64,000 nt of DNA, from contig NZ_WVRE01000001.1 in assembly GCF_013111185.1 (NCBI RefSeq), forward strand, positions 744,001 to 808,000, read 5' to 3'. Shown piece by piece: positions 9,053 to 18,127 of this stretch; the stretch's first letter is position 1; every line of letters begins with the position of its first letter. Position numbers and translations under genes: made by a program. Source of the stretch: Ruegeria sp. HKCCD7303. Lineage in GTDB: Bacteria > Pseudomonadota > Alphaproteobacteria > Rhodobacterales > Rhodobacteraceae. The notes beneath the pieces are model-generated. The model made no database searches and was not told where the DNA came from. It saw only the letters and a program-made list of their open reading frames with translations.

Positions 9053-10069
9053 TTAACTTATGTCATGTACCTCGGACCAGCACGGCAAAAGGTCGCCCGC
9101 TGCCGGAGTCGCCAGGTACACCGCCCGCGCAATAGCCCGCGCCAGACAAACCGAACCTGCATGACCGATGCGCCCCAGTTCAGCTTCGGTTGATAAGGGT
9201 CGAACACCGGTGCTGGCGGCAAAAACCAGATCGCCGTCGCCCGGTGTGTGGGCGGGCACAATCGCACGCGCAATGCCGTCATGGGCGGCAACGGCCATCC
9301 TCTGACATTGGGGCTTGGTCAAGGCTGCATCGGTTGCGACGATGGCAATGGTCGTATTTGTCTTAGCCGGGTCTGCAGATTTCATCGCCTGCGCCTTGAG
9401 GCTTGCTTGCGGAGTACCAAGAGCGGCATTGGTATCAGGCCCTAAACCGCCAAATTCGTTGCCGATTTCAAAAGGTGCCGCCCAGAAATGTTGATCACCC
9501 GGTGTGGTCACACTGCCCAACGGATTGGCTGCAACCAGCGCGCCAACAGTGATGCCACTGTCCAGAATTAACGAAGCAGAGCCCAGCCCGCCCTTTTGCA
9601 TCGCAGCCAAAGCTCCGGTTCCCGCACCTACTGAACCGAGATCGAAGCGGTCCGAAGCCACCTCGAACGCTGTGCGACCCAGGGCACGATAGGGGTTGTC
9701 CTCCCAGTTTTTGTCACCACCGTTGAGCAGGTCAAACAAGATCGCCCCGGGAACAATGGGAACATTAACGTCACCTACTGGAAACCCTCGTCCCATTTTG
9801 CGTAGTCCGTCCGAGACGCCGGAACAGGCGTCCAGGCCAAAGGCAGAGCCGCCAGACAACACAATCGCATCCACATGTGTCACAGCTTTGTCTGATGCAA
9901 GAAGTTCGGTTTCGCGCGTTCCGGGCGCGCCGCCCATCACGTGGACCGAAGCCACAAACGGAGCCTGCGCTGTCAAGACTGTCGCGCCGGATTTCAGCGT
10001 GTCGTCCTGCGCGTTGCCGACCATCAGGCCGGGGATATCGGTGATCAGGTTTTTGGGTCCGGGGGTCAT
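9053..10069 (-). CDS. P1 family N-terminal-nucleophile peptidase (DmpA/BapA type)
   Basis: The family cleaves N-terminal residues from peptides, including beta-amino acids, after self-cleavage into two chains. The 338 residues carry LTDIPGLMVGN-like LITDIPGLMVGNAQ, the glycine-rich IVLSGGSAFGLDA, and the autoprocessing site with Asn-Thr-Thr in TNTTIAIVATDAAL, where the Thr would become the nucleophile. No signal peptide, so cytoplasmic. Physiological substrate unknown. Transcribed on the minus strand after the SDR gene but separated from it by a repeat/terminator. Confidence 0.9.
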   Translation of the reverse strand: MTPGPKNLITDIPGLMVGNAQDDTLKSGATVLTAQAPFVASVHVMGGAPGTRETELLASDKAVTHVDAIVLSGGSAFGLDACSGVSDGLRKMGRGFPVGDVNVPIVPGAILFDLLNGGDKNWEDNPYRALGRTAFEVASDRFDLGSVGAGTGALAAMQKGGLGSASLILDSGITVGALVAANPLGSVTTPGDQHFWAAPFEIGNEFGGLGPDTNAALGTPQASLKAQAMKSADPAKTNTTIAIVATDAALTKPQCQRMAVAAHDGIARAIVPAHTPGDGDLVFAASTGVRPLSTEAELGRIGHAGSVCLARAIARAVYLATPAAGDLLPCWSEVHDIS

Positions 10070-10095
10070 GCTTGGCCTTAAGGTTGAGGCCGAAA

Positions 10096-10144
10096 AGCGC
10101 GCAAGCGCGCTGCCTCCGGCGGAGGTATTTTGGGCCAGATGAAG
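10096..10144. repeat. Intergenic repeat copy 1: hairpin plus GAGGTATTTT-nn-GCCAGATGAAG
   Basis: The element joins a GC-only palindrome (GCGCGC-AA-GCGCGC), a second small hairpin CCTCC-GGC-GGAGG, and a 23-bp core that matches copy 2 (18942-18991) at 21 of 23 positions. It starts 7 bp beyond the stop of the minus-strand SDR gene, where the palindrome followed by TTTT on that strand can act as a terminator. Confidence 0.75.
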
Positions 10145-10150
10145 AACGGA

Positions 10151-10897
10151 TCAGATACAGCGGCCACCGTCAACCTCAAGTGCTGTACCGGTGATCATAC
10201 TGGCCTCGTCCGAGCAGAGGAAACAGGCGGCATTGGCCATGTCTTCTGGTGTGGAAAAGCGGCCCAGTGGAATTGTCGACAGGAACTTGGCGCGCATCTC
10301 GGGCGTGTCTTCGCCCATGAAGGATTTCAGCAGCGGTGTTTCTCCGGCCACAGGACAGATCGCGTTTACACGTACACCGGTCGGGGCGAGTTCAACAGCC
10401 ATGGTCTTGGTTGCCGTGATCATCCAGCCTTTTGAGGCGTTGTACCAGTTCAGGTTGGGACGCGGGGATAACCCAGCCGTTGAGGCCACGTTCAGGATCG
10501 CACCCGCCCCGCGCGCTTTCATCGCCGGGACAAACGCGCGGGCGGTCAGATAGACCGATTTCATGTTTACATTGAACACTCGGTCGAAATCGTCTTCGGC
10601 GACATCTTCGAGCGGGGTCGGCAAATGCGTGACACCTGCATTGTTCACCAGAATGTCCAGATTTTCGAACTGACGCCTTGCGGTATCTGCCATGGCTTGA
10701 ACCGACGCGCCGTCTGCAACGTCAACATGGTGTCCGATTGCCTGTTCACCCAGGGTATTTGCAAGATCCAGCGCCGCTTCGCCATTGATATCCGCAATCA
10801 TGACGCGCGCGCCTTCTTCGAGGAATTTTTGCACGATCCCTGCGCCGAACCCGGATGCGCCACCGGTTACGATTGCGGTTTTTCCCTCCAGCCTCAT
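10151..10897 (-). CDS. SDR family oxidoreductase
   Basis: A classical short-chain dehydrogenase/reductase of 248 residues with NAD(P)-binding TGGASGFGAG near the N terminus, DVADG and NNAGVTHLP, catalytic Ser in LNVASTAG, catalytic Tyr/Lys in WYNASKGW, and the C-terminal ALEVDGGRCI typical of tetrameric enzymes. The cofactor loop (ADINGEAA, acidic after the second strand) favours NAD. Substrate unknown. The ATG at 10897 has a strong AGGAGG eight bases upstream; the frame extends farther up without support. Confidence 0.92.
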   Translation of the reverse strand: MRLEGKTAIVTGGASGFGAGIVQKFLEEGARVMIADINGEAALDLANTLGEQAIGHHVDVADGASVQAMADTARRQFENLDILVNNAGVTHLPTPLEDVAEDDFDRVFNVNMKSVYLTARAFVPAMKARGAGAILNVASTAGLSPRPNLNWYNASKGWMITATKTMAVELAPTGVRVNAICPVAGETPLLKSFMGEDTPEMRAKFLSTIPLGRFSTPEDMANAACFLCSDEASMITGTALEVDGGRCI

Positions 10898-10954
10898 GGC
10901 GTTATCCTCCTGCCTGTCAGGGGCAGAGTAACAACGCATCGAAAAGATGCCAGA

Positions 10955-11374
10955 TCATTCTTCCGAGACCTTGCCCCGCAGTGCTTTAACGTCGCCGCGC
11001 GCCTTCTTGGCCGCCAACCTGCGCTTGACCGACCCATAGGTCGGCTTGGTTGCGATGCGCCGTTTGGGTTTAACCAGCGCGCGGGTGATCAGTTCGGCCA
11101 GCCGTGCGCGGGCAATTTCACGGTTACGCGCCTGAGAACGGGTTTCTTCACATTGGATAATGATTGCGCCCTCTTTGGTCCAGCGCCGCCCGGCCAACCG
11201 TTTCAGCCTGCTCTTGACCGGATCCGGCAAAGAGGGAGAGCGCGCGGCTTCGAACCGCAGTTCAACTGCGGTCGAGACTTTGTTGACGTTCTGCCCACCG
11301 GGTCCGGAAGAGCGTACGAAGCTTTCGGTCATTTCCCAGTCTTGCAGGATGATATCGTCGGAGATGCGCAACAT
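10955..11374 (-). CDS. arfB: Ribosome rescue peptidyl-tRNA hydrolase ArfB
   Basis: ArfB (YaeJ) releases nascent chains from ribosomes stalled without a stop codon. The 139-residue protein has the catalytic GGQ in RSSGPGGQNVNKVST and the basic C-terminal tail (KPKRRIATKPTYGSVKRRLAAKKARG) that occupies the empty mRNA channel. Start placed at MLRISDDII. It lies downstream of the leader-like element at 11.4-11.6 kb on the same strand and complements smpB as a back-up rescue route. Confidence 0.94.
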   Translation of the reverse strand: MLRISDDIILQDWEMTESFVRSSGPGGQNVNKVSTAVELRFEAARSPSLPDPVKSRLKRLAGRRWTKEGAIIIQCEETRSQARNREIARARLAELITRALVKPKRRIATKPTYGSVKRRLAAKKARGDVKALRGKVSEE

Positions 11375-11408
11375 GGGCCGGACCTTACAGGGCACGGATG
11401 GAAACAGA

Positions 11409-11435
11409 AAGGGCCGCCCCTTTGGGACGGCCCTT
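11409..11435 (-). terminator. Strong hairpin terminator after the 11.5-kb leader element
   Basis: A 12-bp stem (AAGGGCCGTCCC on the minus strand pairing with GGGGCGGCCCTT, one G-U pair) with a 3-base loop, followed by TCTGTTTC. It closes the short transcript-like element that begins near 11580 and stands about 35 bp before arfB. Confidence 0.7.
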
Positions 11436-11505
11436 CGAAAGTTCAGGAGGTCGGGTCGGTTAGATCAATCGACCAGCCGGAGCGAGCGCTCCGCCAAGGG
11501 CTGCC

Positions 11506-11562
11506 CTAGCAGGCTTTCCCCCCGGTTGTTCCGACACCTCTCTCCAATCTCTTTCTTGACAC
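11506..11562 (-). CDS. Possible 18-residue leader peptide with 16S-tail-complementary ribosome site
   Basis: A GTG start follows AGGAGG by seven bases, and the sequence AGAAAAGGAGGTGATCCAG around it is almost exactly the complement of the 3' end of 16S rRNA (CTGGATCACCTCCTT). The frame encodes VSRKRLERGVGTTGGKAC and stops at TAG. Downstream, ACCTCCT (11445-11451) can pair with AGGAGGT (11569-11575), then a terminator follows. The arrangement looks like a translated leader or a regulatory RNA between yhhQ and arfB. Translation is unproven. Confidence 0.45.
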   Translation of the reverse strand: MSRKRLERGVGTTGGKAC

Positions 11563-11637
11563 TGGATCACCTCCTTTTCTATCTGTTGCGGTTAACTTTG
11601 AGCCTGACACAAGATGCGCCATTCTCAAAGCACTTTT

Positions 11638-12285
11638 TTACGCAGCCTGTACGGCGGTCAGCCGGGCAACAATGACTTTGAACGGGATCAAAGCAATCAG
11701 CGCCAGCGACAGCTTCACCAACCAGTCCGCAAAAGCCAACGTCACCCATAACGGGGCCATTGGGCCGGACAACATGAACGGCACAGGCTCCCACGCCCAG
11801 TTGATTGCGGCGTCGGCGTTGGCTCCGAAGAAGGTGACAGAGGCCGAGAATGCGATAGTGAAGAAGATGGCGGTATCGAGCGCCGAGCCCACCAGTGTCG
11901 ATACCAAAGGCGCGCGCCACCAGCGGCCACCGCGCATGGCGTTGAACACTGTGACGTCGGTCAGTTGCGCGATCAGGAAGGCTGTGCCCGAGGCGACTGC
12001 GATCCGCAGTGGAACGGCGGCGTATTCAAACCCGTCGCCTTGCAGCATGATCTGGCTGCCGATCAGCGAACAAATGATGCCGGTGACAAACCCGGCGAAC
12101 ACGACTTTGCGGGCTGGTCCCACGCCATAGACGCGGTTCATGATGTCCGTGACCAGAAAAGCCAGCGGATAGGTGAAAGCACCCCAGGTCAACAGACCGT
12201 CAAGGATCAGAAACTGGACCAGGATGTTTGAGGCCACAACAATGGCGGCCATGGCAATGATGCCGGGAATGTAAGCGCGTTGCAT
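11638..12285 (-). CDS. yhhQ: Queuosine precursor transporter (YhhQ/VUT family)
   Basis: This COG1738 inner-membrane protein imports queuosine precursors such as preQ0/preQ1 for tRNA wobble modification. The 215 residues hold about six hydrophobic segments; FTYPLAFLVTDIMNRVYG is the family signature and IAVASGTAFLIAQLTDV is also typical. Start placed at MQRAYIPG. No preQ1 riboswitch was recognised in the 90 bp upstream. Confidence 0.9.
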   Translation of the reverse strand: MQRAYIPGIIAMAAIVVASNILVQFLILDGLLTWGAFTYPLAFLVTDIMNRVYGVGPARKVVFAGFVTGIICSLIGSQIMLQGDGFEYAAVPLRIAVASGTAFLIAQLTDVTVFNAMRGGRWWRAPLVSTLVGSALDTAIFFTIAFSASVTFFGANADAAINWAWEPVPFMLSGPMAPLWVTLAFADWLVKLSLALIALIPFKVIVARLTAVQAA

Positions 12286-12376
12286 GTTTTGATGCCCGTT
12301 TTGACAAGGTAGCGGCGACTTGGCCAAGGGACCGTCCCAAGGCAAGCCGTGCGTTTAGACCCTTGGAGGCCGCGAG

Positions 12377-13261
12377 TCAATCGGGCAGCAGATATTCCAC
12401 CAATTCGGTCCGCTGCAGGGCCAGAAAGTTGTCATCCGAGATCATCGTAGCCCGCAAACGGCCTTGACCGTCGCGCCAGACTGACACCCCTTCGAGATTG
12501 TCATGTATGCCAGCTGCGGTTTCGAACAGGGTTTCTTCGGCGCTGAGAACGTCATCCGTCACCTCCCATCGACGCAGCCGAGAGCGGAACCCGATGAATC
12601 CAAGCTTACGCTCCAGCAGATAAAATTTCCCGTCCGGGCCGAAATCAGCGCCGACTGGTTTGAAACCCTCGCGTTGTGGCAATACAAAAGGGATCGACCA
12701 TGCATCGCCATTCCAACGGTAAACCGGGATGTCCCCGTCAGCGGTACGGTCTTTTTCCGGGATCGTGTAAAGCCAGCCGCGTGCATCAATGGCAAGACCT
12801 TCGAACGACCCGTTGTCGGCGAGGTCGTCAAACTCGGGCAACCGAGGCAAAACTCGCGACCTTGCCCCCCGTGCTGCATAATACGCGACCCGGTGCACCC
12901 CTTCGAACGAGATGTAAACTCCACCACTTGGCGCCAATGCGAGCCCTTCGGAGTCGCCGACACCACCCTTCATGATGTGCCCTTGGCTGGATAAGATCCG
13001 CCACTGATCCAAAACACGAATGTTGGTGATCCGACCACTGTCCCGTTCTATTTGCGCGGTCGCCATCCTGGCCCGGTCGCTCAGCACCAGAATTTGCTGA
13101 CCATCATCCGAAACCTGCAATGCCGAGAACCCCCCGAACCAGGTTGCCGGATCACGCCACTCAAAGCTGTGCAGATACGTGGCGGACTTGATCTCGACCG
13201 CGGCGACTGCCGTAGCCACAAACAGAAAGGCGGTTAGTTGGATTGCAAAACAGCTGCGCAT
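12377..13261 (-). CDS. Esterase-like activity of phytase family protein, exported
   Basis: A 294-residue exported protein of the phytase-like beta-propeller group (PF13449 type). A signal peptide ends near ATAVAAVE. Family landmarks are FGGFSALQVSDDG, VLSDRARM, DSEGLALAPSGGVYISFEG, GSFEGLAIDARGWLYTIPE and HDNLEGVSVWRDGQG, each a propeller blade. The reaction is not established; alkaline-phytase or esterase activity is only implied by the family name. It overlaps the end of the preceding mepA gene on the same strand by 28 bp. Confidence 0.88.
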   Translation of the reverse strand: MRSCFAIQLTAFLFVATAVAAVEIKSATYLHSFEWRDPATWFGGFSALQVSDDGQQILVLSDRARMATAQIERDSGRITNIRVLDQWRILSSQGHIMKGGVGDSEGLALAPSGGVYISFEGVHRVAYYAARGARSRVLPRLPEFDDLADNGSFEGLAIDARGWLYTIPEKDRTADGDIPVYRWNGDAWSIPFVLPQREGFKPVGADFGPDGKFYLLERKLGFIGFRSRLRRWEVTDDVLSAEETLFETAAGIHDNLEGVSVWRDGQGRLRATMISDDNFLALQRTELVEYLLPD

Positions 13262-14097
13262 TGTTGTGGTAAATCGGCCAGAACATACTCCCGGCGTTTC
13301 TTGGGGGCTGGGGCGTTTGGATCAGGTGGCGGCGGATTGAGGATGTTGTTTACCCATTCTTGCGCCTGTGCGCAGCCATCGCCCTTGGGTGGCGGGTCTT
13401 GGTTGACGCAGCCTTTCGATCCACGAGGGCATTTCAGACGGACGTGAAAATGATAATGATGCCCCCACCATGGTCTGATCTTGCGCAGGTAGGCACGGTT
13501 GCCTTTTTCGTCGTTGCACATCTGCACCTTGGCACCGGGAAACACGAAGATGCGCGCAACGCGCTTGTCTTTTGCGGCCTCGCGCAAAACTGCATGGTGC
13601 TGTTTCGTCCAGTTCCCGTTTACAAAGGCACCGTTCGCGCGTCGCAACGAAATGGACGAGATATTCTCGCGCGCTTTGCGGCTGAGGCGCAAGTTGTTCC
13701 CCGGCAGCATCCAGATATCGATATCCAGACCCAACTGATGAGACCGATGGCCCGACGTCATCGGACCACCCCGTGGCTGGCTGATATCCCCGATATAGAG
13801 ACCATTCCAACCCGGCTGTCGCGCCGCAAACTTGCTGAGGTCCTTCACGTAATCAATCGCCTCTGGGTGCCCCCAATTGCGGTTCCGAGACAGGCGCATG
13901 GCCTGCCACGTTGGTCCGGTTTCCGGCAATTGCACCGAACCGGCAGCGCATCCGCGCGAATAACTGCCGAAGGCTGCTGCTTTTTGTTGTGAACTGACCT
14001 TTTGTGCCCCAAACAACTGCTTTGCCAGAGGCTCTGCCGCCGCTGTGCTCGCAATAGTAAGCGCGGCCAAAATTATCAAAAAACGCTGTATAATCAT
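13234..14097 (-). CDS. mepA: Penicillin-insensitive murein endopeptidase MepA
   Basis: A periplasmic LAS-type metallopeptidase that cuts DD- and LD-cross-links of peptidoglycan. The 287 residues start with a signal peptide (MIIQRFLIILAALTIASTAAA). Zinc-ligand motifs are visible as HRSHQLGLDIDIW (His-x6-Asp) and WWGHHYHFHVRLKC. Conserved Cys residues and the PPPKGDGC segment are also family features. The ATG overlaps the stop of the MFS gene as ATGA, so the start at 14097 is secure although the frame is open farther upstream. Confidence 0.95.
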   Translation of the reverse strand: MIIQRFLIILAALTIASTAAAEPLAKQLFGAQKVSSQQKAAAFGSYSRGCAAGSVQLPETGPTWQAMRLSRNRNWGHPEAIDYVKDLSKFAARQPGWNGLYIGDISQPRGGPMTSGHRSHQLGLDIDIWMLPGNNLRLSRKARENISSISLRRANGAFVNGNWTKQHHAVLREAAKDKRVARIFVFPGAKVQMCNDEKGNRAYLRKIRPWWGHHYHFHVRLKCPRGSKGCVNQDPPPKGDGCAQAQEWVNNILNPPPPDPNAPAPKKRREYVLADLPQQCAAVLQSN

Positions 14098-15461
14098 CTG
14101 CTCTGATCCCCTTCCGGTCTGACCCAGCGCATCAGGAATAGCCCTAGAATAAACAACAGAATGATCGGTGACACCCCCAGACGCGCACTGCCGGTTGCGG
14201 TTGTTGCAATCCCGATCATCAAAGGTGCAGCAAAAGCAGTCGCGCGCCCTGACAGGCCATAGAGACCAAAGCTTTCGACCGGCGTCTCCGGATCTGTGTG
14301 GCGTACCATCATCGAGCGACTGGCCGATTGCAGAATACCGCCCGTACCACCGATCAACACACCGCAGCCGAAGAAAACGATATCCGGCAAGCTTGACCCT
14401 TCTTCGAGCTGGATGCCGTAGATTTGCGTCCGATCCATCATGACCACAGTGGCGCATACGAATATCAGAACCCAGATCGCAACGATGATCACGGGTTTGG
14501 GGCCGTATTTCCTGTCCAGCTTGCCGCCGACCCAGGAAAATGCCGCCGCTGCCAAAACGCTGACAATCCCGAAGACGCCGATCTTGATCAAATCCCACTC
14601 AAGCACGAGCCGCGCATAAACACCGCCAAAACTGTAAAGCCCGTTCAGCGCATCGCGGTAGAACATCGACGAGCCGAGGTAGCTGGCCAGACTGACGCGA
14701 TGACGCAGGTTAGACACTGATTTCGCCAGTAGCCGCAGCGCTTCACCCACACTGCCCGTTTTTTCACTTGGTGCGTCATCGCGCACCCACAGGAAGTAGG
14801 GCACCATAAACAGAATGAACCAAGCAGCCGTAAACGGGCCGACAAAACGTGTGCCTTCTCGGGTCGCCGCATCAAGACCCAAGGCTGGCTCCATCCCGAT
14901 CAGTGTCTTCCCGTTCGCCTGTTCAACAAACAGCGCCAACATGATGGCCAGCGAGATCAGGCCGCCAAAATAGCCAAACGCAAAGCCCGAGCCCGAAATC
15001 TCGCCCACTTCACTGTCGTCGCCCAGATCGGGCAGCTGCGAGTTGATGAAGATCAGCGCATATTCCGCGCCAACAAAACCAAGCCCAAAGGCCGACAGCA
15101 TCAGCCACATGTTCGAGCCATCCGGCATCGTATACCACAACGCGCCGGACCCAACCGCATACATGACCGAAAACGCAAAAATCCACGGAATACGGCGCCC
15201 CGACACATCCGCCATCGCCCCCAACAATGGTGCACCGAAAGCAATGATCAGCCCCGTAATCGTCAGGCAGTTCGCCCAGACCGTCTGTGCCTGCGCGGCT
15301 GCGGCTTCGGCATCCAATCCACTGTTGGCATAATATCCGGCGGCCACCCCGGCGAAGTATGGGCCAAAGACAAACGTGACCAGCAGGGTGTGATATGGCT
15401 GACTGGCCCAGTCAAAGAACCACCAGCCCCAGATGCGCCTGCGTTTGGAAATCTCTGCCAT
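14094..15461 (-). CDS. MFS transporter, UMF1/Vps-related family
   Basis: A 455-residue inner-membrane protein with about twelve hydrophobic segments. The N-terminal WGWWFFDWASQPYHTLLVTFVFGPYF is the signature of the UMF1 (Atg22-like) branch of the major facilitator superfamily, and GGTGGILQSASRSMMVRHTDP is the matching second-half motif. The substrate is unknown in bacteria. Translationally coupled to mepA, which hints at a link with cell-wall turnover products, but this is inference. Confidence 0.9.
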   Translation of the reverse strand: MAEISKRRRIWGWWFFDWASQPYHTLLVTFVFGPYFAGVAAGYYANSGLDAEAAAAQAQTVWANCLTITGLIIAFGAPLLGAMADVSGRRIPWIFAFSVMYAVGSGALWYTMPDGSNMWLMLSAFGLGFVGAEYALIFINSQLPDLGDDSEVGEISGSGFAFGYFGGLISLAIMLALFVEQANGKTLIGMEPALGLDAATREGTRFVGPFTAAWFILFMVPYFLWVRDDAPSEKTGSVGEALRLLAKSVSNLRHRVSLASYLGSSMFYRDALNGLYSFGGVYARLVLEWDLIKIGVFGIVSVLAAAAFSWVGGKLDRKYGPKPVIIVAIWVLIFVCATVVMMDRTQIYGIQLEEGSSLPDIVFFGCGVLIGGTGGILQSASRSMMVRHTDPETPVESFGLYGLSGRATAFAAPLMIGIATTATGSARLGVSPIILLFILGLFLMRWVRPEGDQSR

Positions 15462-15588
15462 CTCTGCCTCTGTTATTGTTGTGTTTATAAGACGGGGGTT
15501 TGGGTCAATTCGCAAGCGTTGAGTGTCAGGCACTTGCTCTTTGCCGCTGTGGTGCTTAGGTCTCGGCGAACAAGAAAACGGAGAACCC

Positions 15589-15876
15589 ATGCTGTCGCTG
15601 ATCCAAATCCTGCTGCTGATCCTGGACGTTGTCTGGTTCATCATTCTGGCCCATGTGATCATGAGCTGGCTGATAAACTTTCAGGTGCTCAACTTGCACC
15701 AGCAACTGGTTGCGCAAATCTGGTACGGGTTGAACCGCATATTAGAGCCTATTTACGGCCCCATCCGTCGCATCCTGCCCAATATGGGCGGGCTGGATCT
15801 AACACCTTTGGTGGTCCTGATCGGGGTCTATGCGCTGCGGATCATCCTGATCAACAATGCACCCTATTTCTACTGA
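15589..15876 (+). CDS. YggT family membrane protein
   Basis: A 95-residue protein with two hydrophobic segments around residues 3-30 and 64-85 and the family pattern HVIMSWLINF, LNRILEPIYGPIRRILPNMGGLDLTPLVV. YggT proteins are associated with division-site or osmotic-stress functions, without a defined activity. The ATG at 15589 has CGGAGAA just upstream. Solitary gene. Confidence 0.9.
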   Translation: MLSLIQILLLILDVVWFIILAHVIMSWLINFQVLNLHQQLVAQIWYGLNRILEPIYGPIRRILPNMGGLDLTPLVVLIGVYALRIILINNAPYFY

Positions 15877-15954
15877 CCTCTTGTTCACCAAATCTTAGTA
15901 TGTGATTGTCCTGTCTTAAGAGCAGACAAACCTTAAAACAGGGCAACCCCGCAG

Positions 15955-17994
15955 ATGTTCGACTCCGCACCCCTGCTGCGAGATGTCTTTGGATTCGATG
16001 ACTTCCGCCCCGGACAGGAAGAGATTGTCGATTCCGTGACCGCCGGCGAAAACGTGCTTGCGATCATGCCGACCGGGGGCGGGAAATCCCTGTGTTATCA
16101 ACTTCCTGCCTTGCTGCGCGACGGGGTGACGGTGGTGATTTCACCACTGATCGCCTTGATGCGTGATCAGGTGCGCGGACTGCAGGAAGCCGGGGTTGAA
16201 GCCGGGGCACTGACCTCGGGCAACACACCCGAAGAGACCGACGCGGTGTGGGAAGCCCTGGAAGCTGGGCGGCTTAAACTGCTTTACATGGCGCCTGAAC
16301 GTCTGGCCGCCGGGTCGGCGTTGGGCATGCTGCGCCGGATCAATGTCAGCCTGATCGCCGTGGACGAGGCGCATTGCGTCAGCCAATGGGGTCACGATTT
16401 TCGTCCAGATTACCTGCGGATCGGTGAACTTCGGCGCGCGCTGAACGTTCCTCTTGCAGCCTTCACCGCCACGGCGGATTCAGAGACGCAAGACGAGATT
16501 GTCGAAAAACTGTTTGACGGCATCGAACCGCGCAAGTTTCTGCGGGGTTTTGATCGGCCTAACATCCATCTGGCCTTTGCAGCCAAGGACGGGCCGCGCA
16601 AACAAATCCTCGATTTTGCAGCCGCACGCAAAACCCAATCCGGCATCGTCTATTGCGGCACCCGCAACAAGACCGAAGTGTTGGCTAAGGCTCTGCGCGA
16701 CGAAGGGCACACAGCCTGCCACTATCACGGTGGCATGGACCCCGAGGATCGTCGCATCGTCGAAACCCGCTTCGCCCGCGAGGACGGTCTGATAGTTGTG
16801 GCCACCGTGGCCTTTGGCATGGGCATCGACAAACCCGATATCCGTTGGGTGGCCCATGCTGACCTGCCCAAATCCATCGAGGCCTATTATCAGGAAATAG
16901 GGCGCGCGGGCCGTGACGGAGGCCCTGCCGAAACGCTTACCCTGTTCGGCCCTGACGATATCCGCCTTCGGCGATCGCAGATCGACGAGGGGCTGGCCCC
17001 GCCCGAGCGTCGCATGGCAGATCATGCCAGGCTGAATGCTTTGTTGGGCTTGGCCGAAGCGCTGGAATGCCGTCGTCAAACCTTACTGGACTATTTTGGT
17101 GAACAGGCTGCGCCCTGTGGCAAATGCGACCTGTGCGACACCCCGCCCGAGGTCTTCGACGGCACCACCCCCGTCCGTATGGCCCTTTCCTGTATCCTGC
17201 GCACCGAGGAATGGTTTGGCGCGGGCCATCTGATCGATATTCTGCTGGGGAACGAGACCGACAAAATCCGCGCGCGTCGTCACGACGATCTGTCCACTTG
17301 GGGCATCGGCAAAGACTGGTCGCGCCCTCAGTGGCAGGCGATTTTCCGGCAGATGATGGGGCATGATCTGGTCCGCCCAGATCCAGAGCGCCACGGTGCA
17401 TTGCGCATGACCGAAGCTGCCAAGCCGATCCTGAAAGGCGAGGCGCAGATTAATCTGCGCAAAGATACGATCCGAAAAGCCACGCGCCGACCCGCAGTGA
17501 AAGCCATGGTATCCGAAGAAGACGCTCCGCTGCTGTCGGCACTTAAAGCGAAACGCCGAGCACTGGCTGAGTCTGCGCGCGTGCCGGCCTATGTCATCTT
17601 CCCAGACCGCACTTTGATCGAAATGGCTGAAAACCGACCCACAACACTGGATGACATGGCTCGAATTGGCGGCGTTGGTGCCAAGAAGTTGGAACGCTAT
17701 GGCGACACTTTCCTTGAAGTCATTGTAGGCGCGGTCGAGGCCGTTCACCCTGCGCGGCGCAAACTGGCCGGGCGCGATCAGGGTGAGATCTATGACCGTT
17801 TACTCGAAGTGCAATCTCAGTTGTCGCGTGGTCCCGAGGGGATTGATAAGCCACTGACCTGTTCTGCCTCGCAACTGGCAAAGGTGGCGCAAATGCGCCC
17901 CGATGACCCACGCGGGATCGAGACGGTGCTGGGTGATCGACGTCACGAAAGGTTTGGCGCTGCCTTTCTGGACGTGCTGCGTGAGGCGGGCTAG
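15955..17994 (+). CDS. recQ: ATP-dependent DNA helicase RecQ
   Basis: RecQ is a 3'-5' superfamily-2 helicase acting in recombination and replication-fork repair. The 679 residues contain Walker A MPTGGGKSLCYQLPAL near residue 40, DEAHCVSQWGHDFRPDY, the helicase-C motif QEIGRAGRDGGPAETL, the RQC zinc cluster (CRRQTLLDYFGE followed by CGKCDLCD), a winged helix and a C-terminal HRDC domain starting around LKAKRRALAESA. Full length. No SOS box seen in the 78-bp upstream gap. Confidence 0.96.
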   Translation: MFDSAPLLRDVFGFDDFRPGQEEIVDSVTAGENVLAIMPTGGGKSLCYQLPALLRDGVTVVISPLIALMRDQVRGLQEAGVEAGALTSGNTPEETDAVWEALEAGRLKLLYMAPERLAAGSALGMLRRINVSLIAVDEAHCVSQWGHDFRPDYLRIGELRRALNVPLAAFTATADSETQDEIVEKLFDGIEPRKFLRGFDRPNIHLAFAAKDGPRKQILDFAAARKTQSGIVYCGTRNKTEVLAKALRDEGHTACHYHGGMDPEDRRIVETRFAREDGLIVVATVAFGMGIDKPDIRWVAHADLPKSIEAYYQEIGRAGRDGGPAETLTLFGPDDIRLRRSQIDEGLAPPERRMADHARLNALLGLAEALECRRQTLLDYFGEQAAPCGKCDLCDTPPEVFDGTTPVRMALSCILRTEEWFGAGHLIDILLGNETDKIRARRHDDLSTWGIGKDWSRPQWQAIFRQMMGHDLVRPDPERHGALRMTEAAKPILKGEAQINLRKDTIRKATRRPAVKAMVSEEDAPLLSALKAKRRALAESARVPAYVIFPDRTLIEMAENRPTTLDDMARIGGVGAKKLERYGDTFLEVIVGAVEAVHPARRKLAGRDQGEIYDRLLEVQSQLSRGPEGIDKPLTCSASQLAKVAQMRPDDPRGIETVLGDRRHERFGAAFLDVLREAG

Positions 17995-18127
17995 TTCGTT
18001 TTACGTTTCAATCGTGTCAAAAGACGCTGCCTCTCCCTATGGTCGACCGCGCCTTTCGACAAATGCTCTTTTGGTAACACGCAAAACGACCTAGATACAC
18101 CAAAGCAGGTAAGGAAAGAGGGCGGAT

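Noticed and set aside
11160-11675. 171-codon plus-strand frame across arfB and the leader element
   Set aside because: Antisense to arfB and crossing a terminator hairpin; no support as a protein.
12286-12376. preQ1 riboswitch before the queuosine precursor transporter
   Set aside because: The 91-bp upstream region does not show a preQ1-I or preQ1-II pattern that I can recognise.
14098-14598. Upstream extension of the mepA frame
   Set aside because: It lies inside the MFS transporter gene in another frame; the signal peptide and ATGA overlap fix the mepA start at 14097.
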